Assembly: GCA_964557855.1 (NCBI GenBank)
Contig: CAZLBP010000011.1
Coordinates: 1-64,000 of the forward strand
Origin: JAJRZL01 sp964557855
Lineage (GTDB): Bacteria > Zixibacteria > MSB-5A5 > GN15 > FEB-12
Direction of reading: 5' to 3'
Length of the DNA stretch: 64,000 bases
Of this stretch, positions 7,801 to 15,900 are shown piece after piece; within the stretch, counting starts at the first letter, position 1; the number at the start of each line of letters is the position of its first letter. The notes beneath the pieces were generated by a model that worked only from the letters and a program-made list of their open reading frames with translations, was not told the origin of the DNA and did no database searches. The translations under genes and the position numbers were made by a program.

Positions 7801-10621
7801 GCCCAATGAGTACGCCGACGCTACTATTGCGCAGGTGGTCGAGGCGCTGGGAGAACTGATGCGTACTCACGATCCGGCAGGCGACAAATCACACGAGGGC
7901 ACACCGGCCGGGGTCGATTCCTGGGTCAGAAGTTTCACCGTTGAATTCGACGAAGCGCCTCTGTCGGAAACAATGACCGAATCTACCGAAAAGGGCGCGT
8001 GGCAAGTCCATGCGCCCGCCGACTACCCCCTGGCGTCGGAGTTTAAAGCCGCCTTGGAAGATACCGGCGTCGACGGACACTTGATTTGTCTTCCCCCGCA
8101 AACCGCGTCAGAGCAAATCGAAATGCTCATACAAGCCGGACAGTGCATTCTGGAGCGCCCGTCCGGGACACAAGTCGTGTTTGTCCAACACGGCTGCGGC
8201 GCTGCCGGATTTGCTCGTACGCTGCATCTGGAAGGAAGCAACTTGACGACCACTGTCATCGACTGTCCGATGGACAGTCAAACGGTGCGTTATGTCGCAC
8301 GAGAAGTGCGATCGGCTCGCGGCTATACCGAAGTTCGATACGATAACAACTGGGTCCGATATACGCCCGTCTTGAAAGCGATCCATCAAAAGGAACTGTC
8401 TGAGATCGGCCTGCCGCTGGACAAAGGTGATCTGCTGTTGGTCACGGGCGGGGGAAAAGGGATTGCCGCCGAGGCTGCCCTTGCTCTTGCCGAAAAGACA
8501 GGGGTCCGGCTATTGCTCATGGGGCGCTCAAAACCTGAGCAGGATCCGGAGTTGAAATCAAATCTGGCTCGTATGGTGAAACGGGGAGTACGGTTTGCCT
8601 ATATCTCCGCCGACGTGACCAATGCTGCAGAAGTACGCAAAGTACTGGGTGACGCCAAGCGTTCGTTTGGTTCCGTAACCGGCTTTCTCCACGGAGCAGG
8701 AGTGAACGTCCCCCGGTTGATTCGCGTGCTGAAAGCCGACCAGTTTCGAAAGACGATGGATACCAAAGTACAAGGAGCCCGGAACGTGCTCTCGGCGATC
8801 GACGAGCACAAATTGAAACTCTTCGTAACGTTCGGATCAATTATTGCCAGAACCGGTCTGCGTGGCGAAGCTGACTATGCCGTCGCCAACGAATGGCTGA
8901 CCCGATTGACCGAGCAGATACAGGCCGACGTGCCGACCTGCCGATGTTTGGCAATCGAGTGGTCGGTTTGGTCCGGGCTCGGCATGGGCGAACGGCTGGG
9001 CCGAATCGAATCCCTGGCCGCGGCCGGGGTTGCGCCGATCACTGCTGACGCCGGAATTGAGATCCTGGAAGAGTTGTTGACGCGTGAGCAGCCGAGCGTG
9101 AGCATCGTCGTAGCCGGACGTTTCGGGGAGCCGCCGACTCTAAGATTCAGACGGACAGAACCGCCGCTGTTGAGATTTGTCGAACATATCCGGGTCCACT
9201 ATCCGCAAATCGAATTAATCGTCGACGCCAAGCTGTCCGCTGACGCGGATCCATATGTCAATGATCATGTTTTTCGCGGCGAACGGCTGTTTCCCGCTGT
9301 GATGGGGCTCGAGGCCATGGCCCAAACCGCTCAAACACTGCAGGAGACGGATCAGGTACCGGTGTTCGAGCGGGCGCAATTCGAACGGCCGATCGTCATT
9401 CCCGACGATGGGGAAACGCTTATCCGCGTAGCCGCCCTCGCCAGGGACGCCCGAACGGTCGAGTTAGTGGTGCGTTGCAGTCAAACGAATATGGCCGTTG
9501 ATCATTTCCGGGCTGTCTGCAGCTTCAATCAGGTCAAAAACGTCCCCGGAAGAGAGGCGGCTGCGGTCCTCGATACATGGACCCGTGACGTCGTTTTGTC
9601 TCCCGCCACGGATTTGTATGGCGGTGTTCTCTTTCACGGCGAGCGCTTTCAGCGGCTGAAGGCATACCGTTCCTTGCGGGCCAGGGAGTGCCTGGCCGAA
9701 TTGATGCCGGCTTCAAACGGAAACTGGTATGGTCGATACCTGCCGCCGAAAAACGTTCTCGGAGATCCGGCTGTGCGCGATGCTGCCATACACTCCATAC
9801 AAGCCTGCGTGCCCAACGCGTCTCTTTTGCCGATTAGTGTCGAGAGAATCGAGGTGTTTAAGCCTGCCTGTACCGACTCCCGGTTGATTCACGCGCGCGA
9901 GCGATGTCGGGACGGCAATATATACACGTATGATATGACCGTTACCGACATGGCAGGTCACCTCTGTGAGCGCTGGACGGGCTTGAGACTGCAGGCCATG
10001 GCCGGGACCGACCGGCTGGACAAATGGGTGCCGTCTTTGCTGGGTCCGTACCTTGAACGAAAAGCCGGCGATTTCTTCGGCGGTGCAGACGTAGGAGTAG
10101 CTATTGAACAGGGTGACGGCGAACTCCGCCGTCAGGGAAGCCACCTGGCGATCGAACGGGCAGTAGGACGACCGATTGAGATCCTGAATAGACCTGACGG
10201 GAAGCCGACTGTTGTGGGTGATATGCACATATCCGCCAGCCATTGTCGTGACATCACGATGGGTGTCGCTTCGGTATGCAATACGGCCGGTGATATCGAA
10301 ACGGTTATTGAACGGACAGAAGAAGAATGGTCTGAGCTTCTCAGCGAGGCCGATCGCGATCTGGCCGCGGTTGTGACCCTTGAGGCCAAACAAGATATCT
10401 CGGTATCTGCCACTCGCGTCTGGACGGCCCGGGAGTGTCTGAAAAAAGCCGGCCGGCCATCGGGATGTCCCCTGGTGCTTGCGCAAGCTTTGCCGGAAAA
10501 CTGGGTACTCTTCAAGTCGGGCCAGGTGACGATAGCCAGTCTGGCGACCACCATGCGCGACTTTGCTGATCCGGTTGCTATTGCTATTCTCGTCGAGCAA
10601 GCTGTCCCTGTAACCGAATGA
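4817..10621 (+). CDS. Enediyne-type iterative polyketide synthase (PKSE)
   Basis: A 1934-residue single-module iterative PKS, the usual PKSE length. Visible order: KS with Cys212 (GACSSSLL), His345 (GHGTGT) and His385 (NIGHTKAAAGAAG); AT with Ser656 in GHSLGE; ACP with the phosphopantetheine Ser974 in DDLHLNSI; KR with nucleotide loop TGGGKGIAAE near 1206 and catalytic Ser1341/Tyr1354; DH hot-dog with His1484 in NDHVFRGERLFPA; C-terminal phosphopantetheinyl transferase domain with SASH (His1809) and WTARECLKKAG (from 1869). KS-AT-ACP-KR-DH-PPTase is unique to PKSE and PUFA-like synthases, and the Leu-Asn-Ser ACP motif plus gene context point to PKSE. Family enzymes build a C15 polyene from malonyl-CoA. 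Start chosen at 4817 because it overlaps the upstream stop and gives the conserved N-terminus SRIAIVGLACEYPDA. All catalytic residues look intact. Confidence 0.95.
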   Translation: MKSRIAIVGLACEYPDAHSQHELWENVVAGRRAFRAVPPERLRLEDYYSSNRRATDLTYARRAAVIEGYEFDREKFRIVGSTYRSTDLAHWLALDVASRVLEDAGFADAAGLPRDTTGVLIGNTLTGEFSRASVMRLRWPYVRRILNAKLIEDGLDEKSRAEFINDLEGRYKAPFAPTGDETLAGGLSNTIAGRICNFYDLGGGGYTIDGACSSSLLAVANACTGLAIGDLDVAIAGGVDLSLDPFELVGFSRVGALAEGDMRVYDARPTGFLPGEGCGLALLMRENDAIAQHLDIYAVITGWGISSDGSGGLTRPEVEGQRRAVQRAYQKAGYGIDTVGYLEGHGTGTAIGDEVELKSLSSSISDSGAPAVPAVIGSIKANIGHTKAAAGAAGLFKAALAVHHRYFPPNCGLEKPHPVLEDSTPMLRVLAKGEPWLENKPVRAGVSSMGFGGINVHLTMEGSRRTGKRVFSGARYETIAPCQDAELLLLAGENTDDLLRQVEALDARANLLSSAELTDLAVMLAEKAAQAPVRAAIVTASPSELQDQLALLRTWLSSHETDKLDTEAGVFLGSRTESPRLGYLFTGQGSPANLDGGAMRRRFDMVEKLYEEADLPTNSDGIETSVAQPAIVTSSVAALRMLDALGIDGSVAVGHSLGELTAYHWAGVYDAQALFGLARARGRAMSDKTNRKGSMAGIGADEHQVKELLVEGAVIAGLNADDQTVVSGTEQAVADVVSKAAARGIRATLLPVSHAFHSPLMEGAIDALKEHLDQTAFSAPKKTIISTISGSPLTEKDDLKALLTDQLTAPVRFQEALNIAAAQSDLLLEIGPGQVLAGLAARNTDIPVVSIDAGERSLAGLLQAAGAAFAVGVDVKFNVIFNDRFTRPFDLAYTPRFFANPCEAAPTDDWRTTDQTSSSQDLSDGDEELAPGPAEGDEVDVTVVVKKLVAAKTELPMSAISDGSRLLDDLHLNSIAVSQIITRASKLLGLPAPLSPNEYADATIAQVVEALGELMRTHDPAGDKSHEGTPAGVDSWVRSFTVEFDEAPLSETMTESTEKGAWQVHAPADYPLASEFKAALEDTGVDGHLICLPPQTASEQIEMLIQAGQCILERPSGTQVVFVQHGCGAAGFARTLHLEGSNLTTTVIDCPMDSQTVRYVAREVRSARGYTEVRYDNNWVRYTPVLKAIHQKELSEIGLPLDKGDLLLVTGGGKGIAAEAALALAEKTGVRLLLMGRSKPEQDPELKSNLARMVKRGVRFAYISADVTNAAEVRKVLGDAKRSFGSVTGFLHGAGVNVPRLIRVLKADQFRKTMDTKVQGARNVLSAIDEHKLKLFVTFGSIIARTGLRGEADYAVANEWLTRLTEQIQADVPTCRCLAIEWSVWSGLGMGERLGRIESLAAAGVAPITADAGIEILEELLTREQPSVSIVVAGRFGEPPTLRFRRTEPPLLRFVEHIRVHYPQIELIVDAKLSADADPYVNDHVFRGERLFPAVMGLEAMAQTAQTLQETDQVPVFERAQFERPIVIPDDGETLIRVAALARDARTVELVVRCSQTNMAVDHFRAVCSFNQVKNVPGREAAAVLDTWTRDVVLSPATDLYGGVLFHGERFQRLKAYRSLRARECLAELMPASNGNWYGRYLPPKNVLGDPAVRDAAIHSIQACVPNASLLPISVERIEVFKPACTDSRLIHARERCRDGNIYTYDMTVTDMAGHLCERWTGLRLQAMAGTDRLDKWVPSLLGPYLERKAGDFFGGADVGVAIEQGDGELRRQGSHLAIERAVGRPIEILNRPDGKPTVVGDMHISASHCRDITMGVASVCNTAGDIETVIERTEEEWSELLSEADRDLAAVVTLEAKQDISVSATRVWTARECLKKAGRPSGCPLVLAQALPENWVLFKSGQVTIASLATTMRDFADPVAIAILVEQAVPVTE

Positions 10622-11043
10622 ACCAACGCGCGTTTGAGTATCAGCACACGATCGGATTCGAGGAAACCAATCTGGTGGGTAACGTCTATTACGTCAATCA
10701 CTTGAGCTGGCAGGGCCGATGCCGTGAATTGTTTCTCAAAGAGCATGCTCCGGATGTTCTTCAGGCGCTGAAAGAAGACCTGCGTCTGGTCACGGTCCGT
10801 TGCGCGTGTGATTATTTGGCTGAGTTGACTGCTTTCGATGAACTGGTGGTTCGCATGAGACTGAAAAGCCGGACACAGAACCGTATCTCCCTGTCGTTTG
10901 AGTACTTTCGCCATGATCCCAAAGGCGAAGAACTGGTGGCGCGAGGAGAACAGGAAATCGCATGCATGACCATCGCAAACGGTCAGCTTCAACCGACACC
11001 TATTCCGAATTCGCTCAAGAACGCGCTGGACACGTATGCCTGA
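10618..11043 (+). CDS. Enediyne PKS-associated hot-dog thioesterase (E10/CalE7-like)
   Basis: A 141-residue acyl-CoA thioesterase-like hot-dog protein. The signature FEETNLVGNVYYVNHLSWQG and GRCRELF near the N-terminus are nearly diagnostic of the E10 thioesterases that release the polyene from PKSE. In this family Asn and Arg residues, without the usual acid, take part in hydrolysis and decarboxylation. It overlaps the PKS stop by four bases (ATGA), so the two are translated together. Its presence makes a released linear polyene (pentadecaheptaene in studied systems) the simplest predicted first product; that product assignment is inference. Confidence 0.93.
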   Translation: MNQRAFEYQHTIGFEETNLVGNVYYVNHLSWQGRCRELFLKEHAPDVLQALKEDLRLVTVRCACDYLAELTAFDELVVRMRLKSRTQNRISLSFEYFRHDPKGEELVARGEQEIACMTIANGQLQPTPIPNSLKNALDTYA

Positions 11044-11947
11044 AAAACGACATCTCCCTTCACTTCCATTACTTCGGGTACCGTTCCGGTATCTCCTCAT
11101 GCTGCCGGTACTGCTTCTTGCTGTGACTTTATGCAGCGATTTATCAGCAGAAACATATGCGGTTTCAGCCCCGGAACTGATGAAACAGCTCGAAAACGAC
11201 TTTCGGGCCGGACCGCGTCTGGTCAAGATCGAGTTTCACACGACGTTTACCGCCAAGGGTGACCGCCATCTCAGTCGCACCATGTGGGGCGTGATCAACG
11301 GCGACACCGCCGATACTCGGATGCTGTACGTAGTAACGCAGCCGGAGCGCATGCGCGGCACCACACTGCTCTTCGCTGACAAAGCCGACACGGCCGCCCC
11401 TGACTCCACCTGGCTCTATCTTTCGGCAATCAAGAAAGTGCGGCAACTGGACATCCGCTCCGCCCGGGCCTGGGTGCCGGGGACAGCGCTGACATACGAA
11501 GATTCGCGTGGATTTATCCCGATTGACAAGTATTCGTTTCAATACTACGACAGTTCTGAAATTGCCCCCGACGAAGTTCTGGTGCTGGCGAAACCGCTGA
11601 CCGACAGCATCAGTCTCGGAGTTGGCTTCACGGCGATGTATATCAGAATCGATACGAGCGAGCGAGTTATACGGCAAATTGACTATGCGAACACCGAAGG
11701 TGAGAGATTTAAGAAATACCTGCTGGAAGAAACGACGCAGATTGATGGAGTGAATTTCCCCGCCCGAATAATGGTTAGTAACAACCTGAACAATACGGTT
11801 TCAATTGCTGGATATACGTATGTGAATTTACCGGCTCCCCCTGTGGAGCCTGTCTTTGACTGGCGCCACGAGGAAAGCCTGTATATCACCCGGCTCAACA
11901 GATTATTGGTCGAGTCCGGGCTGAATGCCATCCCCGAGAGAAAGTGA
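11036..11947 (+). CDS. LolA-like outer membrane lipoprotein-sorting protein
   Basis: A 303-residue exported protein: positively charged start, hydrophobic signal segment (about 18-37, LLMLPVLLLAVTL) and a mature part with the fold markers of the LolA_like / COG2834 group (RMRGTTLLFADK, STWLYLSAIKKVRQL, RGFIPIDKYSFQYYD). Such proteins sit in the periplasm and bind lipid-like ligands, often with RND/MMPL exporters, but no exporter gene is seen here. It overlaps the thioesterase gene by eight bases and is the last gene of the operon. Its coupling to the PKS suggests the product is hydrophobic and handled in the envelope; this is inference. Confidence 0.8.
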   Translation: MPEKRHLPSLPLLRVPFRYLLMLPVLLLAVTLCSDLSAETYAVSAPELMKQLENDFRAGPRLVKIEFHTTFTAKGDRHLSRTMWGVINGDTADTRMLYVVTQPERMRGTTLLFADKADTAAPDSTWLYLSAIKKVRQLDIRSARAWVPGTALTYEDSRGFIPIDKYSFQYYDSSEIAPDEVLVLAKPLTDSISLGVGFTAMYIRIDTSERVIRQIDYANTEGERFKKYLLEETTQIDGVNFPARIMVSNNLNNTVSIAGYTYVNLPAPPVEPVFDWRHEESLYITRLNRLLVESGLNAIPERK

Positions 11948-11991
11948 TGCTCCTCCCGGAAATCTCGACTCTGACAATTTCGAATTAAGAC

Positions 11992-12020
11992 TTGACAAAT
12001 TAGACCGAATCAGGTTATAT
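11992..12020 (+). promoter_or_regulatory. Strong sigma70-type promoter
   Basis: TTGACA at 11992-11997, 17-base spacer, TTATAT at 12015-12020, downstream of the PKS operon. A start near 12027 would give a leader of about 115 bases before the membrane protein gene at 12142. No riboswitch was recognised in the leader. Confidence 0.65.
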
Positions 12021-12141
12021 TACTGATGGCTGAGCCGAAGTCTCACTTCTGAATCTGTAAGCAATTGAGTCGATGCCGATCAGGCACAGCCGGGACAGCG
12101 TCCGAATGCAGTGATCAGCTTTTTAGCACGATTTGTGACCT

Positions 12142-12804
12142 ATGACAGGTAGATACTACAACCATATCCGCGAGAACATACTCTATGCCGGCAGTTCGGC
12201 TATCATGCTGGCGTTCGCTCATATCCATGCCGAGCTGTGGTTCCTGGCGCTGGTCGCTTTCGTCCCGTTCCTGAAACGTCTCTGCCAGATTAATCGAAGA
12301 GAGGCCTTCTCGCTTGGTGTTATCCTGGCATCTTCTTACTTGCTGGCGACAGGACTGAATGAACTCGCAACGCATCCGGTACTCTTTCTTCTCAAGTTCA
12401 CAAGTTTCAATATCCTCCTCGGATTGACAAGTCAGGCGATACATCTGGTCGCGCACACTATAGAGCTCACTCCGTCATTACTGGCTGCTTCATGGCTGCC
12501 GGTAGGTTACTTGCTCGTGCAGCCGGTTGAAATAGGTGATGTTTTACTCAGTGCCTATGCGGATTCCGGAATCACGACGGGCCTTACTTCGTTGTCGGGC
12601 ATCCTGCTTCTGTCGACTGTTATTGTCTTGGGGAATACCCTGATTCTTATTGCGGCCAGGTATGTCAAACAAAAGCTGGGCACTCGTGAAGGGGCTGTGA
12701 TTCCCGACTATAGACGACTTTGCTACATAATTGAAGAAAACACACTCAAGATACGTGATCTTTGGGCATATCAGCCCACTCTCCGCGCCCCTCCGATCTC
12801 ATAA
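12142..12804 (+). CDS. Lnt-like N-terminal membrane domain protein
   Basis: A 220-residue polytopic protein with five to six hydrophobic segments. The stretch ELWFLALVAFVPFLKRL followed by REAFSLGVILASSYLLATGL resembles the membrane half of apolipoprotein N-acyltransferase (Lnt), but the catalytic nitrilase domain with its Glu-Lys-Cys triad is absent; after the last membrane segment there is only a 50-residue soluble tail. It may be a reduced Lnt relative or an unrelated membrane protein. No clear ribosome binding site precedes the ATG. It follows a strong promoter and lies 119 bases before the large secreted protein gene. Confidence 0.5.
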   Translation: MTGRYYNHIRENILYAGSSAIMLAFAHIHAELWFLALVAFVPFLKRLCQINRREAFSLGVILASSYLLATGLNELATHPVLFLLKFTSFNILLGLTSQAIHLVAHTIELTPSLLAASWLPVGYLLVQPVEIGDVLLSAYADSGITTGLTSLSGILLLSTVIVLGNTLILIAARYVKQKLGTREGAVIPDYRRLCYIIEENTLKIRDLWAYQPTLRAPPIS

Positions 12805-12923
12805 TTCAGATCTGCACCATTGATTAGCCGGTGCTTTTCAATGGTCCCTTACTTTCAATTCGAGAGAGTTGTCCGGAAGAACCGGATAACGAAAGAAAAG
12901 TAATCTTATTTATGAGGATAACA

Positions 12924-15900
12924 ATGAAACGAAATTGTATACTAATGTTGATGGCGGCCGCTTTGGCTGTGGTCGGCATCCAGTCTGCATCAGCCTTCCC
13001 TCCGCCCGGTACCGATACCGTGACTACGTCGGCCGAGATCAGCCTGTATGATCCGGATGATCCGACTATTCTGCAGGAGGTAATCGTCCTTGAGGGTACT
13101 GCCCAGGTCACCCGCGGAGCGGAGTACGACCCCGGTGACGGACGGTTGAAGATTGATACGGAGATGGATTTGCTCAACCTGCGCGGATTCAGCACCACAT
13201 TTGGCGATTCGATTTTCGCCACGCTGGCTCCGTCCCCGCCGTCGGTAGGCGCCATTCAGCAACAGACTCCGGGGCTTGATTTCCCGGCTGACAGTTGGTT
13301 CGAGGTCCATTACCAGATCGGTATCGGCGCCCCGGCCAGCAAGTCGGCCGATGTGCCGTCTGCCACCGGCACGGGGACATTCGGCTATGATCCCAACTTG
13401 ACTGCGGCCAAGGCCGAGTTCGACGTTGAGATCCAGGCCAAGCCCGACCGCCCGATTATCGGCACGACCATTAGCCCGTTTGAAGGTTCTGTTGCCGAAG
13501 CGTTTCCGCTCGATGAATCGGGCGTCAACAAGGACCCGAACCTGTATTGTACCGCCGAATGGATGGGCCCGACCGGCTTCATTATCAACAACTGGTTCAC
13601 CGGCAACGAATCGTATGCCGTGTATCAGGATCCCTCTGAAACCGGTTGCCCGGCCGTCTACCCGTTCGAAGTCAAAGTTGTCCGGTGGATTGTCGCCAAC
13701 AATTCCGGCGCTCCGTTGCCGGTCGATATTCAGCCGATTATCTTTGATGTGGATCGCACGGATCCGCTGTGCCCCAAGCCCGGTGATACGATCTGTGCCG
13801 GCGACTTCTTCACACTTACGATACCGGAAGGTGGCGCTGTCATCTCATTGCCTATCGACTGCTGTGTCGAAGGACCGTACTTTGCGGGGATGTTTGTCCC
13901 GCAGACGTTCGGGACGGGTATCCTGGATATTGTCATTGACGACACCGTGACGGTTCCGCCACGCGAATGCGCCAACTACAACCACTATCAGGATCCCGAA
14001 GGATTCGAGGACCTGGTGGTTGTTTACAGCTTCCCCGGCAACCTGCGACTGTGGTCTGAAGGCTTTAATCGCGATGCCAACGAGTGCTTTGGCACTGTTT
14101 TGGTACCGGAAGAGCCGCCGATCATGCGCGATACTATCTGGCAGATTCCGCCGGACGGTCGTCAGTACGTAGATCCGCGGAAGACGCCAATAATCGATCC
14201 AATAACGGGAGCGGTGGTCGGTTATGTTTGGCATAAACATACTGTCAATCCTCCTCCAGGTGGAGTTGATACACTGGTTACATGCGCTTTTGTGGAAATA
14301 ATCTACGGGCCGAATCCGCCTGTTCCGGGTCAGCCACCGGATGATGTTCTTAAATTCGACGGGCCGACCATTGTGAACAGGGCGAACCCACAGCCGGGTC
14401 CGACAGGTCAACCCACAGTGCAGACTGAAATTGTGGCAATGGACCTGACCGGTTTCCATCCCGAGTTGGGCGCCATGCAGCTTACTCTTGACCCGGCCAT
14501 GCCACCGGCGCCTGGTGAAGCAGTTTCGCTCGGTGAAGATCAATTCTGGCCGATGGACAGCTTTTTCGATATTTGGTACGTAGTTCATATGATCGATCTG
14601 GGCTTCCAGCTGAAGCCGGAACCCTCACAGCCGCCTCATTTGACCGCGGTGCCTCATGTTGAGGCCCTGCCTCCGTTTAACCGGAATTACGAAGATCAGA
14701 ACTACACTCCGGCTTATGACCCTCTTAATCCCTCACAGCCGTTCGGCTGGATTCGTCCCATTCACTGGGTCAAGCCGCCGGAAGGTGCAGTGGGCGCCTG
14801 CTGTAATACCGTTACCGGCGGCTGTCGTGTAACGACACCGGCCGATTGTAACGGTCCGGATGAGGTTTACCAGGGTGATGGTACCACTTGTGTCCCAAAT
14901 CCTTGTCCGCAACCTCCGAAGGATGAGGACTGCTTCGAGTCCGAAGGTCGCGGTACAATCACACTGGATCCGGCGGACAACCTGTGCCTGAACGGTATAG
15001 AAATAGATCTGACATCGATCTTCTCACCGGCGACCAGCATTGAAGTTGACCCGCCACCGTATGCCACTGGTCAGACGATCGAGACTGAAATTGTCGCTCT
15101 TGAGCTAACTTCGATCGACCCGACACTCGGCTCGGTGATTATTCGTGAACGCGACGATAAAGAATCCTCCGGTCAGATCACGAACGTCGTAACAGACGGC
15201 GCCGGCAACCTGACCAGCGGTGACAGCTTCTTCGACATCTGGGTTGAAGTCGAGCTGCCTGATCAGGGTCTGATATTGAACACTGACGTTCCGATTCATC
15301 TTGAAGCTACCATTTCAGAACTGCCTCCAATCCAGACCCCGTACTTCCCACCTCCCTCCGAACCACCGGTCATGCTGCTGGATAAGTTCACTGGCGTGCA
15401 CATCGGATGGATTTGTCATGCAGAACACCTGCCGACAGTCCAGGTGCCGTGCGATGAACAACAAGGCGCTTGCTGTGACACCTTGTCACACACGTGTCGC
15501 ATCAGCAACGCATCCGACTGTAACGGTCCGGATGAAGTCTACCAGGGTGACGGCACCAGTTGCTTCCCGAACCCATGCCGTGCGTGCACGGAGTGGACGC
15601 CGGGCTTCGATACGATACAGTTCTCCCAGTTTGAGATCGAATTGTATGACAACGGTGGTGCTTTGGTTGAAGTCCTGCAGGCTCTGGGCGTCAATATGGT
15701 CGTCCAGCGCGGTGCTCCGTTCGAAGACATGCCCAACCGCTGGCGCATGAACACCCAGGTGGTCGAATTCAGCGGCTCCGGGTACAGCCAGACGCTAGGC
15801 GCATTCGATATCGCTCTTGATCCCAACGCGACATCCCACGGTTACATCAAACAGTGTGATTCCTGCAGCGACAATTGGGCCGAGAGCTTCTTCGATATTA

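Noticed and set aside
9713..11226. Long open frames on the minus strand under the PKS and thioesterase genes
   Set aside because: They are antisense to genes with clear catalytic motifs and have no family resemblance; high GC lengthens such shadow frames.
12021..12141. Riboswitch or small RNA in the leader of the Lnt-like gene
   Set aside because: Pairing between GCCGATCA and TGATCAGC has a mismatch and no known riboswitch core was seen.
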